64,000 nucleotides of DNA from Micromussa lordhowensis (taxonomy: Eukaryota; Cnidaria; Anthozoa; Scleractinia; Lobophylliidae), in contig OZ026596.1 of assembly GCA_964020085.1 (NCBI GenBank), positions 41,182,343-41,246,342 of the forward strand. Reading direction: 5' to 3'. This document shows, piece after piece, positions 22,559 to 32,532 of the stretch (position 1 is its first letter; every line of letters begins with the position of its first letter). Made by a program: the position numbers and the translations under genes. The notes beneath the pieces were generated by a model. It was not told the origin of the DNA and did not search any database. It saw only the letters and a list, made by a program, of their open reading frames with translations.

Positions 22559-22570
22559 TTATATAAATTT
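22559..22570 (+). promoter_or_regulatory. TATA-like box
   Basis: TTATATAAATTT just after the structural gene cluster and ~240 bp before the small open frame at 22808. It could drive accessory genes. This is a motif match only. Confidence 0.3.
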
Positions 22571-22807
22571 GGAACCAAATTTACAATAGTTTGCAGTTGT
22601 AATCCTTGTTTATTTTTTTGTTTTATGCCAATGGCTGTAACCGTCAAGTTTACAGGGCTTGAGAAATTTATTTTGTTTCAATTACAACGTATATCCATTA
22701 GAAAGGGACTGGGACTAGGGAGAATTTGGAAATAATGACAATAGAATAAAACGTTTTCAGAATTCCCATTTAGAACGACATATAACCATCTTAAGGTAAG
22801 GTTTTAA

Positions 22808-23122
22808 ATGAAAACACGAGCGTTTGCTAGTACGTTTACAGCTTGTAACTTAAATGATCGTATTTCTTTCAATTTAAGGCCTGGTCAATCACGTGACCAC
22901 TTTAGTCGAGTAAATTGTCAGAATAGACTCATATTACATAAAAATAAACAATTAGATGCCAAGAGTTTAAGAAAAATACTAAATTTAGAAAAAAATGTCC
23001 AAAAGATCACACGACCAGTAATGATTTATGTACAAGACATTAAACGTTTAGCATTCAACATTGAGCATTCTCGGGTTGAAATAAATATTGTGTTACAAGC
23101 GAAGACAAGGTTTGAACTGTGA
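22808..23122 (+). CDS. Hypothetical 104-aa protein
   Basis: An intact, moderately basic frame with no recognised domain. It lies between the structural cluster and the minus-strand accessory gene and may be chance. Support is limited to its length and the upstream TATA-like box. Confidence 0.3.
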   Translation: MKTRAFASTFTACNLNDRISFNLRPGQSRDHFSRVNCQNRLILHKNKQLDAKSLRKILNLEKNVQKITRPVMIYVQDIKRLAFNIEHSRVEINIVLQAKTRFEL

Positions 23123-23258
23123 ATTGTTGTTTATTCTACAATTTGTAAGAAACGTGTAAGAAACGAGCATCTCCGTTTACTTTTCAAAAGCATCTGTCGC
23201 AAGTGTTTTTGTCATAACCCAGGTTTACAGAACACAAACTAATGGTTGCAAAACTGAA

Positions 23259-23780
23259 TCAGTCTAAAAAGAAATTGTTGTCTTCTAAAAGCGCGAGTTC
23301 AGCTTTCATATCAGCAATGTTGCTTTCCATACCTGGACAACTTTTTATCTCCGATGTAAGTACACTTTGCTTACAAGAATTGTCAATTATGTCCTCGACC
23401 CAGTCAAAAGTTTCGGGTATCTGGCTCGTTGATGAGACAAGCTCCGGTACTAAAGTTTGAGGTATGGTTGCATCCGGTAACGAAACAGACATTCCCTGAC
23501 TAAAACCAAAATCAATGGCGTCTATTACGTTTGACTGCTTAGACGGTCGCTCGCTGTGATTAATGACAAAGTCGTCTAGCGGGTCGAAAGTCTGAAACGC
23601 TTCCATGGCTTGCTGTATAATGTCTCCTTCGCCGACCATCATTTTTTTCTTCTTTGATCTGTACTTTTGCATGTACTTTCTGCCTTCTTCTCTGTGTGTT
23701 GCGCGATAATTTCGCCCATAAATGCGTAGTCTTTCCGCATTAGCCTGCCGCCATTTCTTCTTAGATTCCTTCCTATTCAT
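23259..23780 (-). CDS. Accessory protein, basic N-terminus and acidic C-terminus
   Basis: 173 residues from ATG 23780. Residues 1-50 are strongly basic with a repeated pattern (ERLRIYGRNYRATHREEGRK, YMQKYRSKKKK). The rest holds acidic-hydrophobic clusters (TFDPLDDFVI, ETFDWVEDIID) of the kind found in transactivation domains. The overall layout suggests a DNA-binding regulator, but no known fold is evident. It is transcribed towards the structural cluster and away from the palindrome-rich region. Confidence 0.5.
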   Translation of the reverse strand: MNRKESKKKWRQANAERLRIYGRNYRATHREEGRKYMQKYRSKKKKMMVGEGDIIQQAMEAFQTFDPLDDFVINHSERPSKQSNVIDAIDFGFSQGMSVSLPDATIPQTLVPELVSSTSQIPETFDWVEDIIDNSCKQSVLTSEIKSCPGMESNIADMKAELALLEDNNFFLD

Positions 23781-24210
23781 TTTCGTGCTAGCTGAATGAT
23801 TCTCCAAGTTGAACTTGTACCCGCGTAAAATAAGTCGTTATCAGAACATTTTTATTTTTAAAGAGAAGACAGTCATCTTAATATGAAAAGCATCTCCACT
23901 TACAGCTCATTCAATTAAATGACAATACATTTAACTATTGTAAGGTGCAATGAGAAACCGCGTTGAAATAAAACCTAATGCCGAGGAAACCAACTTTTAG
24001 ACTCGTAAAACTAATATTTCTTCCCCGCAATGTTGGCAAAACCGCTTTTTATCAACGCACTTCAAATATGACTCTTTCTAACCGAATTGTCTATCCATAT
24101 GGCCTACCTTTTTGTTGAGAAACACTTTTAGTCCGAGTTAATTTCGTTACGCCGCTACCTGGAGCATCGAGTTGTAGGTTCTATCACAAAGCGTCGGTAT
24201 TTCTTGACAA

Positions 24211-24238
24211 GTAAGTGGAGATCATTGTCTCCACTTAC
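24211..24238. promoter_or_regulatory. 28-bp palindrome, copy A
   Basis: GTAAGTGGAGA and TCTCCACTTAC arms around ATCATT or close to it. It could be an operator for a dimeric protein or an RNA hairpin. Confidence 0.65.
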
Positions 24239-24257
24239 ACAACTTCAATTGAACGCT

Positions 24258-24420
24258 ATTGTTCACTAGTCAACGTTGGTAAATGAAACTTTTCCAGATA
24301 ACTACAGAAAACTTTACAAAACTTAGGATCTGAAAAGAACTTACGCTCAAAATATATAAATATATTATATATACTCATTTCAAGAAAAGCAATGGTTAAA
24401 ATCTCAGAAAACATAGAAGT
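24258..24420 (+). pseudogene. Duplicated promoter and 5' end of RING-like gene
   Basis: Closely matches 24783-24930, including the TATA-like stretch, TCATTTCAAGAAAAGCAATGG and TCAGAAAACA. After the ATG at ~24391 the frame soon leaves resemblance and no RING cysteines follow. A relic of a tandem duplication. Confidence 0.6.
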
Positions 24421-24608
24421 CAGTTGGGAAAAAGACACTTTTTTATCAGGTTGTTGTAATTATATTATTGCCCATTCACATGTTCTATCTTTTGTTGGGA
24501 ACGTTGCTTAATCAAAACACAACACGTTTCAAAAAACATAGTGAAGCATCGAGTTTAATGTTGTTGTGGATTTTAATGACAAAGCGGCGGTAAACCTTGA
24601 GAAGGCTA

Positions 24609-24636
24609 GTAAGTGGAGACCGTTGTCTCCACTTAC
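24609..24636. promoter_or_regulatory. 28-bp palindrome, copy B
   Basis: Perfect 12-bp arms GTAAGTGGAGAC/GTCTCCACTTAC around CGTT. Followed by the same ACAACTTCAATTGAA text as copy A. Confidence 0.7.
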
Positions 24637-24717
24637 ACAACTTCAATTGAATGCTATCGTTTACTAGTCGAATACCTGGACCGTCGAATTAAATGTTATT
24701 GTAGGTCTTCTTCAGAA

Positions 24718-24745
24718 GTAAGTGGAGACCATTGTCTCCACTTAC
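24718..24745. promoter_or_regulatory. 28-bp palindrome, copy C
   Basis: Perfect 12-bp arms around CATT, ~150 bp before the RING-like start codon. Confidence 0.7.
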
Positions 24746-24896
24746 ATCCAATTGAACGCTATTGTTCACTATAGTCGAAGTTAGTAAATAAAACTTTTCC
24801 AGATAACTACAGGAAACTTTACAAAACTCAGTTAGGATCTGAAAAGAACTTACGTTCAAAATATATATCTTATATAAACTCATTTCAAGAAAAGCA

Positions 24897-25398
24897 ATGG
24901 CCGAAATGTCAGAAAACAAGTGCATCGTCTGTTTGTCAGAAGTCACAGAACCTTTCCTCCTTCAATGCTGTCGATAATGACTGTTTTTCTACATGGGTCG
25001 GTACGTGCCACAACCAAAACAATTCAGTAACTTGTCCTCACTGCAGGACTCAGTTAATAGAAACTGGAGAGATCGTAATGGATGAAGCAAATCTTGAAGG
25101 TGAGGACTTCTTTTCTCTGTTAGGTGAGGAGATAATGCAAGAAGAAACCCCTGCCCCGAGTCCTACAAACGAGTTTACGGAACAGTTTATGTCTAGAATA
25201 AGACATATTTGGCGTGAACGTCCTTTTTGGCGGGATGACAATGGAGAATGGATGGGCCAAATTCGAGACTGCATAGATGGTTATGTCATGACCGTATCGC
25301 TAGGAATCCAACCGACAACTATACAAGAAAACATGGATATTTATGTTTTTTATTTCGATCGCTATCAAATGTACTACGGATGGGAGCATTATCAATAA
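24897..25398 (+). pseudogene. RING-like protein with WRxRPFW module 1
   Basis: ATG 24897 follows TATATAAA at ~24871. CIVC then QCC in the first frame, and DCFSTW then CPHC in a second frame, give a RING-like zinc pattern; one base too many near 24975 (TAA 24975-24977) separates them. After an acidic linker comes the module IWRERPFWRDDNGEWMGQI and a stop at 25398. RING proteins are commonly ubiquitin ligases, which here would be a viral host-modulation gene by inference. Two GTGAGG donor-like sites at 25100 and 25124, both phase 1, lie between RING and module. Confidence 0.55.
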
Positions 25399-25418
25399 TA
25401 GTATTTATTTTTTCTCAG

Positions 25419-25640
25419 AAACAGTTTTAGAGTACCCAGCTGTGTGGTTCCTGTGGAGGGAGAGACCGCTTTGGCAAAGGGGGTCTACTTATTTTGGACA
25501 AATGATCGATGCCACGACAGGATTTTTATTAATAATTATGTTAGGTGATATCACCGAAATTGAAGCAATGTACACGATACGATCATGCAACACGATCCTC
25601 AGCAACGATTCAGTACTTATCATAATTATCAATTTTCATC
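25419..25640 (+). CDS. WRxRPxW module 2, possible alternative terminal exon
   Basis: Preceded by a pyrimidine tract and CAG (acceptor at 25418). It reads FLWRERPLWQRGSTYFGQMI, aligning with module 1. Joined to the phase-1 donor at 25124 it stays in frame. Its tail resembles that of module 3 only in another frame, suggesting a small indel near 25570-25590; in its own frame it runs on into module 3. Confidence 0.4.
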
Positions 25641-25733
25641 ATCTGCCTCCAATCAATAAGATTTCAAATTACGTTTCCACTCTAGGTCTGTTTGAAAACA
25701 TCTTTTTTTGTTTCTTCTCTATTCGTTTTGTAG

Positions 25734-25954
25734 CAGAGAAATTTAGAATGATATGGCGTCAACGTCCATTTTGGAGACTGCACAATGCGGAATATTACGG
25801 AGAAATCTTTAATGCTAACAATGGTCATTTAATAATTGTGGACGAAATACTGCATAATATGAGAAAGTCAATTGCAAACTTCGATCCTCATCAAAGGCAT
25901 TCCGAGGCGTCTGATTATAATTTATCTAATGTAGACACGATAAGACTTTTGTAA
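25734..25954 (+). CDS. WRxRPFW module 3, possible alternative terminal exon
   Basis: Preceded by a long T/C tract and TAG (acceptor at 25733), in frame with the same phase-1 donor. It reads MIWRQRPFWRLHNAEYYGEI, then a tail DPHQRHSEASDYN and a stop at 25954. The family is unknown to me. Confidence 0.45.
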
Positions 25955-26090
25955 AGGGATGCTGGTCATAGGATTGCAGCACACGTTCCCACTTGTAAAT
26001 GTGAATTTTATTTGAAAAACATGTTGTTGTATGATTTGTAAAGGGACGCTGGTCATAAGATTGCAGCACACGTTCCCACTTGTAAATAGG
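25951..26090. repeat. 87-bp subterminal tandem duplication
   Basis: GTAAAGGGATGCTGGTCATA at 25951 recurs as GTAAAGGGACGCTGGTCATA at 26038. The second copy lies in the right inverted repeat; the left end has only one. Confidence 0.85.
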
Positions 26091-26353
26091 TGGCTAAGTA
26101 GAAAAAGTAAATGTAAATTTTCTTTAAAAAAACATGTTGTTGTGTGATTCGTGAGTGTGAGCGAATGAGCGCGCGAAACTATGCGTGAAACATCACGTGA
26201 CTTTACTTGCGCGACCCTTCGTTGCGTGACTCCTGAACAAGAGAGGGCGTCACGCTGCGCGTGACGCTTCACACGTCTTTTCTTGCGCAACCCTTAGCCA
26301 TCAGACCTCAACATCAGATCGAGCTTTTAGGCCCTAGTCGCGCCCATATAACT
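26025..26353. repeat. Polinton right terminal inverted repeat
   Basis: Inverted copy of 13055-13383, with the hairpin at 26247-26267. Ends CCCATATAACT. Confidence 0.95.
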
Positions 26354-26870
26354 ACTTATCTTCACGTACCAAATAAGCCCCCATGCCTCTAGCTCCACTT
26401 AAACCCAATATATTGCTTGGATAACGTTATGGGTCATTTATAAAATTATTCTCAAAAATAGCAGATAGAAATGCCTAAGAGCTGCAAATACGCCATTAAT
26501 TTTTGCAAGTAATACCGCACAAGCGAATAGTGCTTTTTACGAGTTATGATTGGTTAACTCGGAAGTGTTCCACTACGGTGAATAATTAACAATAATTTAT
26601 TATTGGACAAGGTTGAGCAATATATATTGATCTGAGAGACACTGACAAATCACGTTATTTTGCGATAACCGAGTTTAATAATTGTTTTATCATTCGATCA
26701 CCAAGTTTGTTTTTATATTTAAATCACTCTCTGACAGCTCAGGGAAGCGATCTGCGATTTTTCACACAAGAGCGTGGTCTCAATTACGCATGAGCAGAAT
26801 ATTATTTGCAGCAAAGCACATTTAGACGGTACTTTCGCATGAGCAGACCATTATTTGTAGTCAGTTATTT

Positions 26871-26896
26871 GTAGCTCAAGTGGTAGGTTCTCGGCC
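26871..26896 (+). other. Orphan tRNA-Ala-like 5' half, repeated in each unit
   Basis: GTAGCTCAAGTGGTAGGTTC has the D-arm and A-box form of tRNA-Ala, but no anticodon arm or B-box follows. It recurs ~180-200 bp upstream of every tRNA-Asp. A direct repeat CGCATGAGCAGA (26787 and 26836) precedes it. Probably a tRNA relic. Confidence 0.4.
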
Positions 26897-27074
26897 AGTG
26901 AAAATGAAGGGAAAATGCATCGAATGATAAAATTAATTGTTTTTATCTTTAACTGGGATAAGCATTCAGGGTATTTATTAGCAGGGCTCCTCTGGAGATC
27001 ATTCACGCCTGATCCTTGCCTACTTATCCTACACAAAATAAGTACACAAAGAGCTTCTTCACTCTTTATCCTAA

Positions 27075-27146
27075 TCCTCGGTAGTATAGTGGTGAGTATC
27101 CCCGCCTGTCACGCGGGAGACCGGGGTTCGATTCCCCGCCGGGGAG
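27075..27146 (+). tRNA. tRNA-Asp(GTC), unit 1
   Basis: A 72-nt cloverleaf with acceptor TCCTCGG/CCGGGGA, anticodon loop CTGTCAC and T-arm CGGGGTTCGATTCCCCG. A TTTTT terminator lies ~15 nt downstream. Confidence 0.95.
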
Positions 27147-27870
27147 GAGTGAAAACATTTTTGACCGAACTACATCCACAGCCGTTTCTTTGGTTCCTTT
27201 TTTCTTAGTCATATTGTTTATTATATTTTAATTCTGCCTCAATAGGGAAGATATATTTTTTGCATGGCCCGAATAATACCAAAAATACTGTAATTCTAGA
27301 ATTTAAACAGTAGGCCATGCTTTGTGATCTTGGTGGTCGCTTCATATCTCCAGAAGCCCTTACTGCTAACAAAGTTCTTTATATTTTTTTTCCAAAATTT
27401 GAAAGATGTGACTTTTTTCCAGGCAAAGGGGATCTAGGGAAGGGAGGCTTCCCTCAATTCTTCACTGATCATGAATAATTGCCTAGTACATTTTAGTTTA
27501 CATCATTGTTGAAAATACGTTTTTTTTTTTAATATGGTTTTTTCTGGTTGTTTTTTGCATGTAACAAATAGTTGTCCTTGCAGCCGAGCAAAGAAATGAG
27601 GCTCTGTGTTCGCTTTTCATGAGATTGAAGAGAGTTGTTTCTGAACGTCAGATATGGCGGATATAAAGGAAGCTTAGCAATCTGCTCCCAGTAACAGAGG
27701 TTCAGTTGCATGCTCCACCTCTCCCGACGTGTCCCTGGTAGGCGAGGCAAAAACACTTACGTGACTGTCTGGAAAAAACAACCGCTGGGTCGCGCCCCAA
27801 CGAAACCCTACTTTTAAAGCGAGTGTGCCCTTGGAACGAAACACCTCCTGGCTGTGAAACAAAGAAAACT

Positions 27871-27942
27871 GGGCCTGTCCGGGAGTTGAACCCGGGACCT
27901 CTCGCACCCTAAGCGAGAATCATGCCACTAGACCAACAGGCC
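27871..27942 (-). tRNA. tRNA-Pro(AGG), unit 2
   Basis: Array-consensus 72-nt sequence with a fully paired anticodon stem and a T-run terminator on the minus strand. Confidence 0.95.
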
Positions 27943-28212
27943 AGACCTTATCTACGTTTTTGTTGGCAAAGGCGTTAATCTGTCACCTCACCCGATCATT
28001 GGCCTGCTTTTTTTCCTCTTGAAGGCAATGTTATTGCTGTCCAAGACGGCTAATTCTCCAATTCCCCACGTCATTAAAGCAATATACGGTTAGAAGGAAC
28101 AACTGAATTATTGCACATGTTTTAGCAACACAACAAAGTCTTGTTACGAGTAAATCAGAGAGTAAATCCTTAAGAGTGAATTCTGAAGCTAAGTGATATT
28201 AAATTCTGGGAA

Positions 28213-28213
28213 A

Positions 28214-28286
<73 letters not shown>
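28213..28286 (+). tRNA. tRNA-Asn(GTT), unit 2
   Basis: Like the consensus, but the first base is A instead of G, giving an A-C mismatch at the top of the acceptor stem. TTTTT follows. Confidence 0.88.
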
Positions 28287-28288
<2 letters not shown>

Positions 28289-29277
28289 ACATTTTTGCAT
28301 TGTTCAATAAAAAAAAATTGTTAGTTTTTTTCTACAATTTATCTCAAAAAAATTCATGATTTGTTCATCCGCTGATTACTCGGCGTGAAATAGACCGCAA
28401 AATACCGCGTTTACAAAACCTTTTTCAGTCATTTCAGTCCATAAACTGACATACAGTAGCTTGGGCGGCAACATATAAATGTTTGATTCACTACCCTCAC
28501 CTTTCACGAATTAAGTTAACCCCTCAACAGCGTCATAAAAGGCAAAAACAACGTTCACTTACCTTCACCTACCAAATAAGCCCCCATGCCTCTAGCTCCA
28601 CATAAACCCAATATATTGCTTGGATAACGTTATGGGTCATTTATAAAATTATTCTCAAAAATAGCAGATAGAAATGCCTAAGAGCTGCAAATACGCCATT
28701 AATTTTTGCTAGTAATACCGCACAAGCAAATAGTGCTTTTTACGAGTTATGATTGGTTAACTCGGAAGTGTTCCACTACGGTGAATAATTAACAATAATT
28801 TATTATTGGACAAGGTTGAGCAATATATATTGATCTGGGAGACACTGACAAATCACGTTATTTTGCGATAACCGAGTTTAATAATTGTTTTATCATTCGA
28901 TCACCAAGTTTGTTTTTATATTTAAATCACTCTCTGACAGCTCAGGGAAGCGATCTGCGATTTTTCACACAAGAGCGCGGTCTCAATTACGCATGAGCAG
29001 AATATTATTTGCAGCAAAGCACATTTAGACGGTACTTTCGCATGAGCAGACCATTATTTGTAGTCAGTTATTTGTAGCTCAAGTGGTAGGTTCTCGGCCA
29101 GTGAAAATGAAGGGAAAATGCATCGAATGATAAAATTAATTGTTTTTATCTTTAACTGGGATAAGCATTCAGGGTATTTATTAGCAGGGCTCCTCTGGAG
29201 ATCATTCACGCCTGATCCTTGCCTACTTATCCTACACAAAATAAGTACACAAAGAGCTTCTTCACTCTTTATCCTAA

Positions 29278-29349
29278 TCCTCGGTAGTATAGTGGTGAGT
29301 ATCCCCGCCTGTCACGCGGGAGACCGGGGTTCGATTCCCCGCCGGGGAG
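29278..29349 (+). tRNA. tRNA-Asp(GTC), unit 2
   Basis: Array-consensus sequence with TTTTT downstream. Confidence 0.95.
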
Positions 29350-29707
29350 GAGTGAAAACATTTTTGACCGAACTACATCCACAGCCGTTTCTTTGGTTCC
29401 TTTTTTCTTAGTCATATTGTTTATTATATTTTAATTCTGCCTCAATAGGGAAGACATATTTTTTGCATGGCCCGAATAATACCAAAAATACTGTAATTCT
29501 AGAATTTAAACAGTAGGCCATACTTTGTGATCTTGGTGGTCGCTTCATATCTCCAGAAGCCCTTACTGCTAACAAAGTTCTTTATATTTTTTTTCCAAAA
29601 TTTGAAAGATGTGACTTTTTTCCATTCAAAGGGGATCTAGGGGAGGGAGACTTCCCTCAATTCTTCACTGATCATGAATAATTGCCTAGTACATTTTTTT
29701 TTTTATT

Positions 29708-29997
29708 TTGGCGGAGTAGTGAGCGGGGAGTGCAATGCTCACCACCCATAGATAAGCACTAGTCAACAAGGAGGGGTGTGCAATCCAAGTGACTAGGCAG
29801 CCAAGGTGAGGGAGACCCCACTAAACGCAGCCATCTCGCCAACTTCGCCGGGGAATCGAACCCCGCCTCACCAAAACACTCAAAAATTAAAGACACGAAA
29901 CCAGCTTCAGACCGAACTCAACACCGAGCATGTACAACGGAACCAGGGTAACAACTTAGCAAAACGCCCCAGAATACAGCTAATATGGAGAAAAGGC
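29708..29997 (-). other. LINE 3' UTR
   Basis: About 290 bp between the ORF2 stop and the poly-A tail, without a coding frame or obvious tandem repeat. Confidence 0.6.
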
Positions 29998-32532
29998 TCA
30001 AAGATGGAAGACAAGCTCCCCACAAGTAGTAGAACAAACGACACCGGAGGCGCCCCAGTGGCGCAAAAAATAGCGCTTACGACGAGGCGAGACAAAACGC
30101 TTGAAAAACAAAGGAAGGTAGAAACGCAAGCGGGCTTTGAGAGCAGCGAGAAGGGCAACAGCCTCAGGACGAGAGGACCGAAAACGACAATCATTCCGCT
30201 GTGACCAGACCAAAAATTTGAGTGAGTGGAGCAGATAGACAAAAACCCGGGGAACGACAAGCAACTCATCCGGACTAAAACCAAAAAGAACGTGACGCAG
30301 CACAATAGAAGGGGAAAGAGGGGCAGCCCGAAAGAGGAGGGACTGGATCCAATCGATACCGCTCTTAGCAAGAGGGCAGTGGAAAAACAGGTGCTCAGCT
30401 GACTCGAGATGAAAGCCACAGAAACAAGCAGCGGGGAGGCTATAACCGAAGGAAAGGAGACGGTCCATGGTGAGAAGAGCACCATGGGACACTTTCCAGG
30501 CCAAATCAATCACCTTGCGGTCTAGTGGCATAAAGGATAGTTGGGTCCACGTAGAGGACCAGTACAAGTCACCAAAGACAGGACGAAACTTGCTAACACA
30601 GTGCGGAACAACATGTGTTAGGTCAAGAAGGCGCGCGTAAGTGGATTTACAAGTAACAGTGGAAACCAAAACCCTAACACCAGAGAGGCCACTAATGGAG
30701 GGAGTGCCAGAAGGGGCAACAGAGCCACCAATGGCACACCAGGCCCGGAGCACAGCAGCATAGAAGGGGGGAAGTCGGCGGAGAGCAAAATTAAAAGGGG
30801 TGGACAGCAGGGTGGTAGGGTCCACGCCAAACCGATCAAAACACCAGTAGGTCAACAGGGAGACCCAGGCACTGGGAGAAGCTGCAAAGCGCTTGACCCA
30901 CTGAATCAAAAGGGCTTGGACTTTGAGGTCGATGGCGACAACGGCAAAACCACCACAATCCCTAGGCTGAACAACAACTTTCCGACTAACTTTGTCCTTT
31001 TTACCAGCCCAGAAGAAGTTAAAAAGTAGAGTGTTAAGCTTTCGAAGTACCCAGTGCGGCATGTGAACGAGCGAGGCCACGTACCATATGCGCGAAAGCG
31101 CCAGGGCGTTGGCAACAAGCGCACGGCCAGAAAAAGACAAGGAACGGATGCTCCAGGAAGCCAGACATTTGGTAACCGAATCAATGCGGGGGCGCCAGTT
31201 GGCCGAGTCGAGATCGCCAAACCCGATAAAAACACCAAGGACCTTGATCATCAGCTCCGACCAGTCAATGTTGACTGGAGAGTCCGAGCGGGTACGCCAG
31301 GCGCCAAGCCAAAGACCTTTGCACTTCTCAAGATTTAATTTCGATCCAGAAGCCTTCTCAAAACGGCTGTAGACCTCAAAAACGGCCTTGATACCATTGT
31401 CTGAGTTCACGATGGCAGACGTATCGTCGGCATAAAGAGAAACAACAGGGAGAGGGTACGGGACGCCGGGCAACAAGATCCCACAAATATGAGGATGTCC
31501 CCTGAGGTTGACAGCAAGAACCTCCATAGTCAGAATGTACAAAAGGGGGGAGAGCGGACAGCCCTGCCTAACACCCCTAGAAGGGAAGAATACGGGCGTG
31601 CTATAGCCATTAAACAAAACGCTACTACGGACATTAGAGTACAGAAGACGCACCCATCTAATGAAAGAGGAGCCGAAACCCATGCGTTGAAGGGTGTGAA
31701 ACATAAACGCCCAATCGACTCGGTCAAACGCCTTCTCTTGATCCAAAGAGAGGATGGCAGCCGGAATGTTAGACTCACTGGTGTAGCTCACCAGATCACG
31801 AAGCAGCGAGACGTTCTCTCCAATAAAGCGGCCTGGAACCCCACAGGTCTGATTAACATCAACAACGTGATGAATTACTCGAAGCAATCTGCCAGCTAGG
31901 GATCTTGCGCAGAGCTTGTAGTCTGCATTGAGCAGAGTAATCGGTCTCCAGTTTTTGCGATCAAGCCTGTCCCCCTTCTTGAAGCTCAGGGAAATGAGAC
32001 CCTTGCGCAAAGAGGAGGGGAGGCACCCAGTTTTATAAGAAGCGTTGAGAACGGACACCAAATCCTCACCAAGAACATCCCAGAATGCCCAGTAGAATTC
32101 AGCAGGGAGGCCATCAGACCCAGGTGATTTGTTCTTGGCCATACCCTGAAGGGCCGTAAACACTTCGTTAGTCGAAAAAAGGCCTTCACATTGAGAAACC
32201 TCAGAGGATGGAAGGAAAGACCTGAGCATGTCGAGCATTTCGGCCTGAACCACACAGTCAGTGGGCTCCGCCGTAAAGAGGGCGGAGTAAAAAGAGAGCC
32301 AAGCAGCAGAAATACCATCTTTGTCAACAGCGATCACACCGTCATCAGCCCGGATGGCAGAGATCCAACCAGTAGAACCATTTTTCTTCTCTAAGCGGAA
32401 GAAAAAGGAGGAGGAGGTTTCTCCCTCCTCTGCCCAACGTACGCGGGAGCGCACCTTGGCCGAAAGGGCCTCGGTCTGCTCAAACTCAGCCAATTTAAGA
32501 AGCGTAGACTGGTAAACGTCAAAACAAGACAT
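29998..32532 (-). pseudogene. LINE ORF2, reverse transcriptase part
   Basis: 844 codons. RT motifs in order: NWRPITLLNADYKL, LSLDQEKAFDRVDW with the first catalytic Asp, GVRQGCPLSPLLY, and YADD with the other two, then the thumb. Near the C-terminus, ACFCGFHLESAEHLFFHC is the CCHC zinc segment found after RT in L1/Tx1 elements. The frame is open but detached from the endonuclease by a frameshift near 32605-32620. The ATG at 32532 is probably not a native start. Confidence 0.92.

Larger units (their letters stand above)
23781..24896. other. Repeat-rich control region of Polinton right arm
   Basis: No intact gene. It contains three 28-bp palindromes plus a half-site (23893-23903). It also has a ~160-bp duplicated block (24258-24420 and 24783-24930) carrying an AT-rich TATA-like stretch and a start codon. 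Text around each palindrome is repeated too, e.g. AACTTCAATTGAACGCTATT. It probably holds divergent promoters for the minus-strand accessory gene and the RING-like gene. Confidence 0.6.
13055..26353. mobile_element. Polinton/Maverick element, degenerate copy
   Basis: A 13.3-kb element bounded by 329-bp inverted repeats that begin AGTTATATGGGC and end GCCCATATAACT, matching the AG...CT termini known for Polintons. It is flanked by ACTTACCTT and ACTTATCTT (13046-13054 and 26354-26362). Together these rebuild the uninterrupted array unit, so the insertion was into unit 1. Gene content covers the Polinton core: PolB, integrase, adenain-like protease, packaging ATPase, and major and minor capsid proteins. 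PolB is truncated, and most of the core genes carry frameshifts or stops, so this copy cannot be autonomous as read. Confidence 0.95.
26354..27472. repeat. Array unit 1, right part
   Basis: Resumes the unit after the Polinton, starting with the second copy of the flanking 9-mer. Contains the tRNA-Asp gene and an orphan A-box-like stretch (26871-26896). Long unit type (30-bp segment present). Confidence 0.9.
27473..29675. repeat. Array unit 2
   Basis: Complete 2203-bp unit of the long type with Pro, Asn and Asp genes. It is slightly diverged from units 4-7. Confidence 0.92.
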
